64,000 nt of DNA from Plumapathes pennacea (GCA_964036295.1 OZ038467.1:8440170-8504169), one strand, 5' to 3'. Shown: positions 45,859 through 54,569, counted from the first letter of the stretch. Made by a program: numbers and translations. The notes: generated by a model from the sequence alone, not told the origin.

Positions 45859-48800
45859 GGTGGTGGTGGTGGTGGTGGTGGTGGTGGTGGTGGTGGTGGT
45901 GGTGGTGGTGGTGGTGGTGGTGGTGGTGGTGGTGGTGGTGATGATGATGATAATGATGATGATGATGATGATGATGATGGCGATGGTGATGGTGATGATG
46001 GTGGTGATGGTGATGGTGATGGTGATGTTGATGATAATGTTGGTGCACTGTCGTGATGGTGGTGGTATGTTACTTACGCTCGCAGTTCTCTCCATAGTAC
46101 CCTGGTGGACACGGCTTTTCTGAAAAGAAGTAGAAAATTTGACATAAAACACTAGACCACCTTCTAGCTGTGAAGTCGAGCTATTTGCAGAAGGCAGACA
46201 GAAGGTCAGTACCTCGATGTCAGAAGGTTGTGAACTAAAGACGATTTAGAAGACTGCATGTATTTTGATTTTTATCCTCCACTGCTTGTGGATTTTAAGC
46301 TTAGTTTTGCGTTTTTTAATCGTGTTCGACAACGGTCATCCAACTTTAAAATAACTGTTCATCATAACTAATATATACAATTTTCTTTCATTACTGATAA
46401 CCGTTTTGAAATGATAGTCTTTATGCAGTCGTACGCCTTGGACTGGCGCAGAATTAAGGAGCGGATAATTGAACAGGAATCTGAATGTCATACCGAACTA
46501 CACTGGCTTTATTTAAAGCGTGGCGCACCTGAACAGTCCAATCCTTTGAATCCTGATTGGCACTGACAGTTGCACAGTTCTGTGTTCAACGTCCCGCCAT
46601 TTTGACATGTGAGTGGGCATTCTGTTTAGTGTTTACATGAACAGAGTTGACGCATTTAGTCCGTAACTTATGTTAAACAAGTTGTACGATAAGCGAATAG
46701 TAAATAATTATAGTTTTCTCTAGCTATAAACCTATATCAGGCATTAATTGTAGACAAAATATTTTAGACTCTTTTTGCCTATAACCCTTACAGCAAATCC
46801 AATAAACACTTTGCAACATGTGTAGTTTGCCAGTTGGACCATTCTTTTAACACCACTGAACGAACTAGAATTCATGTGATGGCCAAAGCCTGTAAATGGC
46901 AACCGATACATCAGTGTCTCAATGCATAGCTGCAACAGTAATAAGCAACTTTATGAGACTAAACTGTGTTTATCGGGTATAGATCGCAATTGGTTGAGCT
47001 TGCAAAATACACTCTTGTAAAAGTTTTACTGAATCGGCCCAAGGTAGGAAAATCTTAATTTAGCAAGTGTTTATCCTAAAACTATCGACTGACACAGCGA
47101 CTAAAGTTATCATGGACAAAATATTAACCCTTTACTCCCAAGTTCGAAATGCAGATTCTCTCAACCTTTTCAGAGGAAATTGTATGAGTGATGTAGCGAG
47201 AACTGATTGTTTAATCAGCTATCACCTGCATGGCAAAGGCATCAAAAGTCAAGTTCTCCCTACTGTATGATATATTTGTGCTGCCGAAACTGAAAGAGAA
47301 AATTGAAGTTAATCACCTTTGGGAGTGAAAGGGTTAACTAGCTTAGTTAAGGTGGTGGAAGCTCTTATCAAGACATTTTACAAACCACACAAGTTGCACA
47401 TCTTGGGGCACTTTTTGGACATCAGTTCTTTGTCCGTTGTACACATGGCAGTTGTAAGGGATTTTCCGCACTCCCCAGAGAAATCTTCACAATCTCCTGT
47501 GACAAGAAACACCCCAAAATATGTTATTAATTCTAAGAAATAATTAGTTGAAATTCTAAGAAATATTTGGTGGAAGGTTGAAAAAGTGGCAGAGAAAGAA
47601 ATATAAGCAAGAGACCACAGGGAGATTCGTGAAACCTACTGCAGAGATTCTTGTAGCAAAACCCTTTTCCAGAGGCGCATTTTGTGCAAGGTCTTCCTAC
47701 TTTGTAGGGCTTCTTGCCCGGTACGTTTCCTCTGAGAAAAAAAAGCGATAATAAGAAGTGTGTCTGTACGATCCCTCATCCACTGAAGATTAGAACTGCA
47801 TTGTACGTAACATGTGTGGATATTTTTTGTTTTTGTTGTTTGTTTTGTATTGATTTAGTTTTAGTTTTTCTCTTGTAAGAATGTCAACTGGCACGCCTGT
47901 CAAGGGCATTTTAGACTTAATCTTTACTGCTGTTAACAATATATCTGTCTAAAAAACCAAGTACTGTAAGGTTAAGTCTTTTATATAAAGACTAGTTTCA
48001 CTCACAAGTTCATTTTCATTCGAATCAAGCTCATTTATGTGAAAGGTTTTGCACTGGGCCTCGCTTTGAAACAGAGAAAACTCGATCAGAGACAATCTTC
48101 TCTCTAAATGTCTGGTGAGCTACATGCAAGTGAGTGGAGAAAAAATTGCAGGTGATCTCTTCTGTTGTGACGCGGCGAATTTCATTTCCCCAATTAATCT
48201 TATCTTATAATTCGGCAGGTCGTTTTGAGCGCCTTCTGTCATTCCAGCGGTTCTTTAAAATCCAGTAAAGAAATCGTTACGCCATGTACGCGGGAATTTA
48301 ATGACGCTGAAGACGTTTTTCGTCGTGTTCTTTCATGCAGTGCACGGGTGCTTACGCTGGTGCATAATCACAGATGACCAGAGTTTCCCCACGGACCCGG
48401 GGGTGAGGCTTTGATCCAAAGTATGTGTCACACCATCTCAAGCCGCAGCCCAGGTACTTTGAGGAGGACCAAGCCACCTGAGTATTGTGAGTAATAATCT
48501 TTATTGTGTGGGCGTTACACAAAGACTGACTCTTAGACACACAAACATTCGTCATCCTGTTCAGTCATGCACCCACTCTTCACATATGGAATACACTAAA
48601 TGGAAAGCACCCCCGTTGTACAAAACTAAAACACATCATCCATCAAATCCCAGGCTCTTTTCCCCTGGGGGGGGGGGGGGGGGGGGGGGGGGGGGGCGGA
48701 TAGGCGGGTGGATAGGATGAGAGCCTAGGAACAAAGATGAACGAAAGTAACCTGTGTATAATGCCCACATGGATACTTGCTGCAAAATCCGGTGTCATAA

Positions 48801-50432
48801 TTGTAGTACTGCCTCTCATTAAACCAGCGGTTCACACGATCTACGGGATTCCCGAGGATACCCCACTCCCGGGCAATATTTTGTCCTGTGAGGTGAACAA
48901 GGAAAGCCTTAACATTAACCAGTTTGTCAAAGTAAAATCAATTGCGAATTACTCTGGCTTCTGGTTGGTTAAATGTGTTCTTACGGCCTCTGTGATTGGT
49001 ACTGTAATTAAATGTACAATCAGTGACAAAAGCTCTTGGGACACTTTCAAAAGTTGAAGTATCTCAGACACAAGTCATTGACTAAGCGTACTTAAAGACG
49101 CGAAACCATTATTCTCCCCCCTCCCCTCTGTACATTGTTGCGTGTGTTTAGAAAAGCAGTTTCAGGCCACCTCGACATTGAACGGGGGGAGGGGAGGGTG
49201 GGTGTCTTTCAACTGAAACAGTAGAGAGTTGCTGAAACTGTGCGAGTGTCCCAAGACTTTTGTCACCGATTGTAGCTTCTGGTTGGTTGAAAGTGTTCCA
49301 GTTCTGCAGCCTCTGTAATTGGTGCTGTCATTATTAGTGTAGCTTCTTGATAGTCGAAAAAAGTGCTTTCTTACAGCCTCTGTGATTGACTGTAATTAAT
49401 GTAGCTTCTTATAGGTTTAGAGTGTTATACTCGACAAGCTCCACTCAACTGCTCTTCACTGGTGTGCGATCACTCGTTCAAGAGCTCAACAAGCTCAATG
49501 TGTTTGTTTATAAAGCTGATAACATACCCATCTGCCCTTTGAACGGTGCGTTAGGGTAATATGGGCCGAACTCTAGGTATCCGTGTTTATATCTACAGCG
49601 ATCAGTCCACATCTGAGCCAAACTTGCCAGGTCTTCACTCCACACCTGCGGCAAAATGTCATATTGTTCCTGTAAGTGGTCAACTTCAGTTTTTTCTTCC
49701 AGTCTCTTACCAGACCGATCGATATAGTTTAATATATGACAAAGATACAGTCGAGCTAGTACTTTTTTTTATATTACAACTTGGCCGACGGGCAAATAAA
49801 CTTTCAAGCGTACTTTAGTGAAATCCCAAAGGAATGCTGCTACCAACTTAGCAAGAGTACACAGCATAACTTAATGCTCTATCAGTAAGAAAAAGAAAAA
49901 CGTGACGAGAGTCCTTGCCATTCATAGGAGCCAAAGAGTTTATTGTTAAAATAGAACTCGAAACGAAAAAAGTGCCCAGTCGAACAAACGAACTCTTAGC
50001 CAATTAACCCTTTCACTCCTGAGCTCATAATACAAATTCTCCTAACCATTCAAGAGAAAATGTATGAATGATGTAGTGAGAATTGATAGGGCAATCAGCT
50101 TTCATCTGAACTAACTAATATAAGTAACATAGGTTGTCCATGCTGTATCACTATTAGCTCTGTTGAGGGACTGAAGGAGAAAATTGAAGTTTATCACTCG
50201 CTTATCTCAACGTTCACTGGCTCACCAAGTATTCCATATCAGCTGCAGGCGGTTCGACAATCCCACGCAGATTATTGTGTTCGTCCAGAAATTTCTCTTT
50301 ATCTTCGCTGGACAGTTCCGATCGTGTGCCGATCTCAGAACTGCTCGGGTACTTATTTGTAGTCATTGATTGCTGGATCATGATCAGGAGACAATTTAAG
50401 GCCACGAAAGCGTTGCGAGCCCGGGGCGACAT
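40500..50432 (-). CDS. Secreted CAP-ShKT-EGF-CBM14 multidomain protein (complete, 16 exons)
   Basis: The exons, in gene order, are 50226-50432, 49528-49669, 48752-48885, 48356-48477, 47640-47731, 47386-47496, 46529-46621, 46078-46119, 45306-45419, 45163-45228, 45009-45083, 44567-44686, 44027-44137, 43729-43845, 42645-42752 and 40500-40693. All have GT donors and AG acceptors on the - strand and compatible phases, giving 1848 nt and 615 aa with the stop at 40500. The order of parts is signal peptide, CAP domain, ShKT, EGF, partial EGF, ShKT, two Pro/Thr-rich linkers, four ShKT modules and a C-terminal chitin-binding domain. It is predicted to be extracellular. Cnidarian CAP and ShKT proteins occur in venom but also in non-venom matrix and mucus roles; the long, chitin-binding architecture argues for a matrix, mucus or immune role rather than a simple toxin. 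Function is inference. No transcript evidence is available here. Confidence 0.85.
40732..42196 (+). mobile_element. Insertion in intron 15 of unit 1, possibly Helitron-like
   Basis: Unit 2 lacks this DNA: its intron runs straight through at about 57176, giving an empty site. The insert starts T-C-C-C-C-G-A-A-C-G after an A and ends T-T-T-C-T-A-G before a T. This fits the Helitron rule (5' TC, 3' CTRR, insertion between A and T, no target duplication). I see no clear 3' hairpin, so the class is tentative. It carries the repeat-protein frame at 40962-41426. Confidence 0.55.
40962..41426 (+). CDS. STPR-like 23-residue repeat protein carried by the insertion
   Basis: The open frame, read from the ATG at 40962, encodes about 154 very basic, Gln/Lys/Arg-rich residues. 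Its middle repeats with a 23-residue period: units alternate between T-P-Q-R-Q-Q-R-M-N-A-D-Q-K-R-H-E-Q-K-R and T-P-Q-K-E-Q-R-L-K-A-N-R-D-L-Q. Because the units alternate, the DNA has a 138-bp higher-order repeat. A 23-residue period and a T-P-x-x-x-x-R-L start fit the STPR DNA-binding repeat; from general knowledge, such repeats also occur in transposon proteins. The residues after about 41318 look unrelated and may be intron read-through. It is probably part of the element, not a host gene. An in-frame ATG at 40938 is an alternative start. Confidence 0.45.
   Translation: MNLKARKLETERSREARLQKRSEQALQERKRTEEKTPQRQQRMNADQKRHEQKRATRTTPQKEQRLKANRDLQEKKRAEEKTPQRQQRMNADQKRHEQKRVTQTTPQREQRLKANRELQTPFCVKLRYLFRKDKQQRLVSGNRTITVTNILYPV
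42645..44686 (-). other. Exons 12-15: four ShKT modules, two with altered cysteines
   Basis: Exons 13 and 14 are canonical ShKT modules ending N-C-Q-K-S-C-Y-Q-C and T-C-R-D-S-C-G-M-C. Exon 12 has the first five cysteines, but the sixth position is His (C-C-E-S-C-R-G-H) and there is an extra Cys next to the fourth. Exon 15 has lost both the first cysteine (it opens Y-D-R-F-D-K-C) and the sixth (C-P-D-S-C-H-V-P). In ShKT folds cysteines 1 and 6 bond to each other, so a whole disulfide is gone. The same changes are in unit 2. Confidence 0.8.
45507..45760 (+). mobile_element. tRNA-derived SINE in intron 8 (unit 1)
   Basis: The head has an A box (T-G-G-C-C-G-A-G-T-G-G), an anticodon-like stem C-C-G-G-A and T-C-C-G-G, and a B box (G-A-T-T-C-A-A-G-T-C-C-C). 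A non-tRNA body follows and ends in A-C-T-T-T-A-C-T-T. It lies antisense to the CAP gene. The same copy is at 60776-61027, so it predates the duplication. A tRNA gene is unlikely because of the long conserved tail. Confidence 0.75.
45758..46056. repeat. GAT and GGT trinucleotide microsatellite (intron 8, unit 1)
   Basis: The GAT repeats are interrupted by a pure run of about 32 GGT triplets at about 45844-45939. Unit 2 has only mixed GAT/GGT repeats here and keeps about 100 bp of other sequence before them. Confidence 0.95.
47124..47337. mobile_element. TTAA-flanked MITE, piggyBac-like (intron 6, unit 1)
   Basis: The ends read T-T-A-A-C-C-C-T-T-T-A-C-T-C-C-C and G-G-G-A-G-T-G-A-A-A-G-G-G-T-T-A-A. 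Terminal inverted repeats next to a TTAA duplication are the hallmark of piggyBac-type mobilisation. It has no open frame of note. The same copy is at 62408-62621. Confidence 0.8.
48667..48696 (+). repeat. Homopolymer of 30 G
   Basis: The run lies in intron 3 of the unit 1 CAP gene and is absent from unit 2 at about 63953, where C-C-C-C-T-G-T-G-G-A-T-A-G reads through. Confidence 0.95.
49017..49272. mobile_element. MITE with about 28-bp inverted ends and TA target (intron 2)
   Basis: The ends read C-A-A-T-C-A-G-T-G-A-C-A-A-A-A-G and its complement, flanked by TA on both sides, as for Tc1/mariner-type elements. The inside holds C-rich and G-rich tracts that pair with each other (49115-49135 and 49183-49202). 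Confidence 0.75.
50004..50205. mobile_element. TTAA-family MITE copy (intron 1, unit 1)
   Basis: It starts T-T-A-A-C-C-C-T-T-T-C-A-C-T-C-C and follows the family sequence to A-A-A-T-T-G-A-A-G-T-T-T-A-T-C-A-C-T-C. Its right end is lost close to the splice donor of exon 1. Confidence 0.65.
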
Positions 50433-50940
50433 TGCGTTTACTAACGTTGAGTAAATACACTCAGTCGATCAGACAAACTGGAAATATCTTAGTTGTGAGT
50501 TTATTTGTCGTGAGGTCACCACGCCACTTGAGCAGTCACAACTGGACCTGCAGGAAATGATAAGAAACTAAATATGCGTTTATTTCATGGTGCATGGCTG
50601 CTTTGTGTTATAAGAATGAAGGCGTAGCTCTAGTCATGTCCTATGGCAGATTCTACAATAGCGACAAAATGATTTAATCTGGAGTTTTAATTACCGAAAT
50701 AAGTCTTGTACTAAGTCTAAGGGCACGTTCGATTGGGCCCATTCTTTGGTTTGAAGCTGTCTTGGGTAAAGATGCATCAGTAGCTGCTCGTAATGTTGGT
50801 GTGAAAATTTTTCAAAACAATTTTTAACTACATTTCCCCAAGAACAAGCAACACTTTGGGATATTTAGCTATTCCTATTATTTGGAATAGACCCAATTGA
50901 ACGCATGATAATTTAAATTTTGGCAATTACGGTAATTGTG

Positions 50941-50971
<31 letters not shown>

Positions 50972-51435
50972 GAATGATAGTGTTAAACCTACTCACCGTA
51001 TAGAGTTACCTAACTTTAAAACTGGTAGAGAGAGCGATATTTAGTTCTGTCCTCATCTAACAGCGAGTCTTGCCAGCTTGTAAGTAAGTGAAGTTCTAGG
51101 GATTCGTCCCGGTCTATTAAACATCATGGCCCTAGTCCTGGTCTACCAGTTGATATAAAAGATCCCACCTTTAGCAATGGAACCGGCTTCCCGTAGATCT
51201 ACATCCCCAGGAAAAGTCCATGTTGCAAACATCACCGTGTTAGACGCAGATGCAAAACCAGTGAAAACGAAAACTCAAAAACACCCAAGCTTGCGTTATT
51301 CAAACTGTTTTTCCGCTATAGTGGTCTGACTGAAGTTCGATATGAAAAGCCTCTGCCCGGTTTTGGTCTGAATAGGACTACCGGAGCCAGACTTGGGGGT
51401 TGTTTTCTCGCGTCTTGTGAATGCTAACTAATTTA
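50433..51435. other. Upstream region of the unit 1 CAP gene
   Basis: No gene is recognised. A run of about 27 T lies at 50945-50971. The promoter of the CAP gene should lie at the start of this stretch, but I see no clear TATA box. Confidence 0.4.
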
Positions 51436-51770
51436 AGGTGGTGATTACATGAGACCGGTACGAACTCATACCGGTTCGAGCTCAGATTGGCACGGAATCA
51501 TTACATGAGACCGGTATAAAAAATGTAAGTGATTACATGAGACCGGTATGAACTCAGACCGGTTTGACTCATTCCGGGAGCGATTACATGGGAAAAAACT
51601 GCCAAACTGATCTGACTCAGACCGGTCTGACTCACTCGTGTCGGTTCAGCTCTCGGAATGAGTCAAACCGATCTGAGGTGAGTTTTCGAACCGGTCTCAT
51701 GTAAACAGAAACAAAGATTTTGTATGGGGACCGATCTAAAGTCGTACCGGTCTCATGTAATTACCCCCTA
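51436..51770. mobile_element. MITE with ACCGGT-rich inverted ends
   Basis: The ends read T-T-A-C-A-T-G-A-G-A-C-C-G-G-T-A-C-G-A and its complement. Inside, further copies of G-A-T-T-A-C-A-T-G-A-G-A-C-C-G-G-T occur in both orientations, so the element is a stack of sub-terminal repeats. Confidence 0.75.
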
Positions 51771-52082
51771 ACTCTTTTAGCACGCATATGATAATGCGGG
51801 CTTAAGGTCTTAACTGTATTAAACAAACTTATTTAACATAGTATAAGTACTAAAAATAATATGTTTTATAGTCCTGCCGTCCTCGCGGTAAACTGGATTT
51901 TATGGCCTCTACAAATGGAAGGAATAAAATCTCAGTTTTAGTGAAAACAAAAAGGACGACTTAAATGTACCGTGCTGTTTGTACCAATTACTTGCTCTTT
52001 TTTTGTTCGTTAATCGATCTCGACTTCATAAAGTTGCGGCTTTTCACTGTAATGCGAGCAGTACATTATGCAAATAAATTGT

Positions 52083-52291
52083 TTATTACACGACAAACGA
52101 AGCAGGGCAAACATTCTCGCCGCGCGCAAAATGGAACAAAAAATGACGCGTTCGTAAACTTTGCTTGCAAAAACTGATCACGTAAGCTAATAAACCAGTT
52201 GATCTGGTTCCTGACGAGTGCAATACGCTCCCATCTTTGCACTCGTTTTGGCCCGTATTTGCACTCGAAAATGTGAAGTCGTGTAATAAAT
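52083..52291. mobile_element. MITE at the left edge of unit 2
   Basis: It matches 36268-36476, with terminal repeats T-T-A-T-T-A-C-A-C-G-A-C and G-T-C-G-T-G-T-A-A-T-A-A. DNA to its left is unrelated to DNA left of the unit 1 copy. Confidence 0.8.
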
Positions 52292-52299
52292 ACATCTTA

Positions 52300-52433
52300 T
52301 TCGATGGTTTAGCGCGTAATACGGGCCGGTATTTTACGAGTTGCTCGTATTTTTCCGAGCCCCGCCGCGGGGCGAGGAAAAATGCGAGTAACGAGTAAAA
52401 TGCCGGCCCGTATTACGCGCTAAACCATCGAAT
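52300..52433. repeat. Foldback palindrome of about 134 bp
   Basis: Its arms read T-C-G-A-T-G-G-T-T-T-A-G-C-G-C-G-T-A-A-T and its complement, with a short CG-rich centre. It lies in DNA found only in unit 2. Confidence 0.85.
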
Positions 52434-52444
52434 GAGGGATTTAT

Positions 52445-53415
52445 TATATGACTATGACGTAGTTTTACCTTTATATGAAATATATTTCAGCAAACATAAA
52501 ACAGAGACTTCGAGCAAAACTGTTTTCATTCAACCCCAGGCAAAATGTGTGCACACTCATTTACACAAAGATTCACTTTCAGCTTCCAATCCGGCCATCG
52601 ATTTAAAAATCTTGACAGAGAAAATTAAAGAAGTTATGCCACCAAATGATCGAAGTTCAATTCAGATTAAATGTGCTGAGATAAATGCGCTGGAGACGAA
52701 AATGCTTGCTTCGACAAAATAAATATTCAGCGAACAAACGTGCTTCGAGCGGTTGAAATCGATCGCTTCGCTTAAACTTTTAACCATTTTTGTTCTTCAA
52801 TAGCAAGCAGCTTTGTACTCAAAACAGGGTTTTTATTTTCTCGGAGTAGCTAAGGAATAAACACAAGAACAGAGCCAGCGAATGTGTACGTTGAAGAATC
52901 TGAAACTTTCATAACACAACTAGGATTTTTACCGCCGACACGTTGTCAAGTTATAGATTATTAACAACTCACCGATTTCCTGCCTGGTTGTAGAAAGTTT
53001 AAGACCCCTTCCAGCAAAGGAACCACTCAAAACAGTGTTCATAAACGGCGAAAATCATTTTGCAGTGTTTACAGTGACGGCATCGTGCGGAAAACTTTAC
53101 GGAGTCAGAACTGCATGCCGTTTGTCCATGGCGATTGTTCGCTTTCCACCAACTGAACTATGCTTTCCCTTCCTTGACAAATTATCCAGTAACAGTTTCT
53201 TTCTATGGAAGAGTCTTGTATCTGAAAGTCATAGACTTTCGTTGCACCGTTTTACCTTGCACTCAGAAAAATCTTTGATTCATTTGTGATACGCGCGCGT
53301 CTAAACCGGTCAAACCGGTTTTCTACAGTGTAATACGGATTTGAAGTGTGTAATACGCTCTCGTACCGGCACTCTGTTGCGACCTTATATGGTAAAACTA
53401 CGTCACAGTCATATA
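52445..53415. mobile_element. 1-kb element with 25-bp terminal inverted repeats, only in unit 2
   Basis: The left end (52445-52469) and the right end (53391-53415) are inverted copies with one mismatch, reading T-A-T-A-T-G-A-C-T-R-T-G-A-C-G-T-A-G and onward. Unit 1 lacks it. It contains a 96-codon open frame at 52432-52722 (with I-L-T-E-K-I-K-E-V-M-P-P) and an 84-codon frame at 53035-53289. I recognise neither, and neither has a visible transposase motif. Confidence 0.65.
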
Positions 53416-53543
53416 ATAATAAATGGAATTTAATAGCGAGGAACCGGAGGCAAGCAAGTAAAGAAAGTTGGTTTACTCAAGTTGTTGAATAGAATAACAA
53501 ATTGCCGGTTTATCTTATTTCAGACTTCTGACAATCGGAGAAG

Positions 53544-54569
53544 ATGCGAAATTTCTCTCAGGAAACATCAGGAGAAAACAACACAACATCTTCTTTGGAG
53601 CCTTTTCCCCGTTCTGCGGCCATTACGTATGTCCTGGTCCTAATTGACGAATCACTGACAACTTTCATTGGAAATGCAATCGTGATAGCTGCGTTTACAA
53701 GGGCAAGAGGATTAAGGCAACGGAAATGCTATCAACTACTTATCAATATGGCAGTGGCTGATATACTCGTGGGAGCCATTGCAGGGCCATTGTATGTGTA
53801 CTCTGTGGTTACAAGAAGCGACCTGTTACGGAAAAGACATCCCACCTGGATAGTAAAAACATTGGGAGCTATTGCTACTTTTTTCACGTATGCCTCTGTC
53901 CTAAACCTGGTCATGCTTTCACTAGAAAGGATGCACGCCACTTTGTGGCCTCTAAAACACCACGTACTTGGAGCAAGAAGCTATCGCATAATGATCGGGC
54001 TCAGTTGGTTTTTGGCAGTAATTTTCACTTCGATTGGCACGGCAGCAAACAATATTGTTCATATTTCAAACGCGCTAAATTATGTTTCGTTACTTTCCGT
54101 TTGTTTGTTACTCTTGATAATTGTCATCAGTTACATCTGCATTTGGATAAAGATCAAATTTTACAAACATCCCCAACATCTTGCGACCACCGCAAAGGAT
54201 CGTAAGCTGACGGTGTCTTTCTTCCTCGTCACAGTAGCATCTATAACAACCTGGTTCGTTGCAACAATTTTACTGATCGCCGTCTGTTCCTACCCTGTTT
54301 GCAAACGGTTGTCACGGAACAGATATCTACATGTTTTCAATTTTGCGACTCTTCTTCTGCCCGCCGGTTCTCTGGTGAATCCCATCATTTACGTGTTCAG
54401 AATACCGCAGTTCCGACGAACTGCACCGAGTCTGGTGTGTAGACGCAAAACCGAAAAACCATTCCGGACGACAGAGAGGAACAGAACAGCGGATATAGTA
54501 AAAATCCAGTCATGCGCGGTAATTTCCAACCGTCCCACAACCGATTTAGAGTTTGACACAAGGCTGTAA
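53544..54569 (+). CDS. Family B orphan class A GPCR (open unit 2 copy)
   Basis: This is a 341-residue seven-helix receptor with unknown ligand. The ATG at 53544 follows C-T-T-A-T-T-T-C-A-G by about 20 bases. N-F-S and N-N-T-T glycosylation sites are in the N-terminus. Asn44 (G-N-A-I-V) is in TM1, Asp73 in TM2, E-R-M at 128-130, and N-P-I-I-Y at 279-283. The tail ends F-D-T-R-L. Position 35 in TM1 is Asp, where the unit 1 copy and other paralogues have Val or Ile; an acidic residue here is unusual. About 140 bp of upstream sequence present in unit 1, with a TATA-like box, is missing. It is intact where its twin at 36743 is broken, so it is the only open copy from this duplication in the window. 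Confidence 0.93.
   Translation: MRNFSQETSGENNTTSSLEPFPRSAAITYVLVLIDESLTTFIGNAIVIAAFTRARGLRQRKCYQLLINMAVADILVGAIAGPLYVYSVVTRSDLLRKRHPTWIVKTLGAIATFFTYASVLNLVMLSLERMHATLWPLKHHVLGARSYRIMIGLSWFLAVIFTSIGTAANNIVHISNALNYVSLLSVCLLLLIIVISYICIWIKIKFYKHPQHLATTAKDRKLTVSFFLVTVASITTWFVATILLIAVCSYPVCKRLSRNRYLHVFNFATLLLPAGSLVNPIIYVFRIPQFRRTAPSLVCRRKTEKPFRTTERNRTADIVKIQSCAVISNRPTTDLEFDTRL

Larger units (their letters stand above)
45009..47496 (-). other. Exons 6-11: ShKT, EGF, ShKT and Pro-rich linkers
   Basis: Exon 6 (47386-47496) is a canonical six-Cys ShKT module directly after the CAP domain, as in CRISP-type proteins. Exon 7 is an EGF-like module (C-Q-N-G-G-T, C-N-C-Q-C, G-F-K-G-L-D-C). Exon 8 is a 42-nt mini-exon with C-P-P-G-Y-Y-G-E-N-C-E, the end of an EGF-type repeat. 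Exon 9 is another canonical ShKT (C-Y-D-R-K-G, M-E-K-D-C-A-K-T-C-G-Y-C). Exons 10 and 11 are Pro/Ala/Thr-rich spacers, likely O-glycosylated. All are phase 1-1. Confidence 0.85.
47640..50432 (-). other. CAP domain exons 1-5 of the unit 1 gene
   Basis: Exon 1 encodes a start, a hydrophobic segment (A-F-V-A-L-N-C-L-L-I-M-I) and the first CAP helix with E-H-N-N-L-R. Exon 2 has W-S-E-D-L-A and A-Q-M-W. Exon 3 has G-Q-N-I and ends C-G-H-Y-T-Q, which continues as V-A-W in exon 4; this is the CAP1 signature with its conserved histidine. Exon 4 has G-C-G and ends C-D-Y-A-P, completed as A-G-N in exon 5 (CAP2 signature). Exon 5 holds the Cys-rich hinge (P-C-T-K-C and C-Y-K-N-L-C). Phases are 0, 1, 0, 2, 1. 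The donor of exon 3 (G-T-T-A-C-T) is weak. Confidence 0.85.
36268..52070. repeat. Segmental duplication, unit 1
   Basis: This block of about 15.8 kb recurs in the same orientation from about 52083 to beyond the window end. It holds a family B receptor pseudogene and a complete 16-exon CAP/ShKT gene. Matching positions differ by 16.4 to 16.8 kb at the left and 15.3 kb at the right, because of indels. In the exons I compared, the copies differ at roughly one base in a hundred. The right boundary is inferred from tandem order; it cannot be verified because unit 2 is cut by the window. Confidence 0.85.

Noticed and set aside
45632..46152. Poly-His, poly-Asp/Gly and poly-Met/Val open frames
   Set aside because: They are translations of the GAT/GGT microsatellite inside intron 8 of the CAP gene; the same holds at 61061-61492.
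40500..50432. Calling the CAP/ShKT gene a venom toxin
   Set aside because: CAP and ShKT modules occur widely in non-toxic extracellular proteins, and the 615-residue multidomain form with linkers and a chitin-binding end is unlike short toxins.
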